A DNA stretch of 6,140 bases. It comes from Alphaproteobacteria bacterium. GTDB lineage: Bacteria; Pseudomonadota; Alphaproteobacteria; Rickettsiales; 21-14-0-20-44-7. The stretch lies in the NCBI GenBank assembly GCA_013288575.1, contig JABDBO010000058.1:1-6140 (forward strand), read 5' to 3'. Below are positions 6,139 through 6,140 of the stretch, in pieces. The translations under genes were made by a program, and so were the position numbers. Below the pieces are notes generated by a model. The model saw only the letters and a list, made by a program, of their open reading frames with translations. It ran no database searches and was not told the DNA's origin. How positions within the stretch are numbered: position 1 is the first letter of the stretch; each line of letters opens with the position of its first letter.

Positions 6139-6140
6139 AA
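5416..6140 (-). repeat. Right arm of 725-bp perfect terminal inverted repeat
   Basis: This is the inverted copy of bases 1-725, ending at exactly the complement of base 1. It interrupts the ankyrin/SPOR gene in its low-complexity tail. At the boundary, CCAACA (5409-5414) is shared with antisense recG, followed by one mismatch at 5415 and then perfect identity. It contains no transposase and no sequence other than recG. Confidence 0.97.

Noticed and set aside
1..6140. Long terminal inverted repeats as a transposon, linear-plasmid or phage telomere
   Set aside because: The repeat is ordinary recG coding sequence, contains no transposase or terminal-protein gene, and lies between housekeeping genes. 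The ends fall inside a P-loop codon run, which suits a graph or chimera boundary better than a mobile-element end.

Overview
This window looks like a 6.1-kb contig from an alphaproteobacterium. The best evidence is the glutamyl-tRNA synthetase, which resembles the alphaproteobacterial GltX type across most of its length. A type I peptide deformylase and an exported ankyrin/SPOR protein fit with that. I cannot place it to genus. An ankyrin protein alone is not enough to call a host-associated (Rickettsiales- or Holosporales-like) lineage.

Layout: (1) 3-1181 (+) is the helicase half of recG, cut at the window edge inside Walker A. (2) 1178-2542 (+) is gltX, whose ATG overlaps the recG stop (ATGA). 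(3) 2531-3076 (-) is an unrecognised 181-residue protein, convergent with gltX and overlapping its last 12 bases. (4) 3077-3171 is a very AT-rich divergent intergenic region with plausible promoters in both directions. (5) 3172-3690 (+) is def, a complete peptide deformylase. (6) 3691-3824 is a 134-bp spacer with a hairpin and a possible promoter. (7) 3825 onward (+) encodes an exported protein with a signal peptide, ankyrin repeats, a SPOR domain and a Pro/Ala/Thr-rich tail. (8) 5416-6140 is a perfect inverted copy of bases 1-725, so it carries the same recG fragment on the minus strand.

The 725-bp terminal inverted repeat dominates the interpretation. Both arms end at exactly the same base, in the middle of the RecG P-loop. 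The right arm stops inside recG and joins the ankyrin/SPOR gene within its low-complexity tail, across a short patch of homology. The simplest reading is a chimera made during whole-genome amplification, library preparation or assembly, with the left arm as the genuine locus. The last ~68 residues of the long ankyrin/SPOR reading frame are then antisense recG, and its true C-terminus is missing. A real inverted duplication cannot be excluded from sequence alone.

The genes are mostly housekeeping: fork rescue and recombination (RecG), tRNA charging (GltX), and N-terminal deformylation of new proteins (Def). The ankyrin/SPOR protein probably acts in the periplasm at peptidoglycan, perhaps at the division site. 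No RNA gene, CRISPR array, transposase or new multi-gene system is visible. The most unusual biological items are the ankyrin-SPOR fusion and the unrecognised 181-residue protein.
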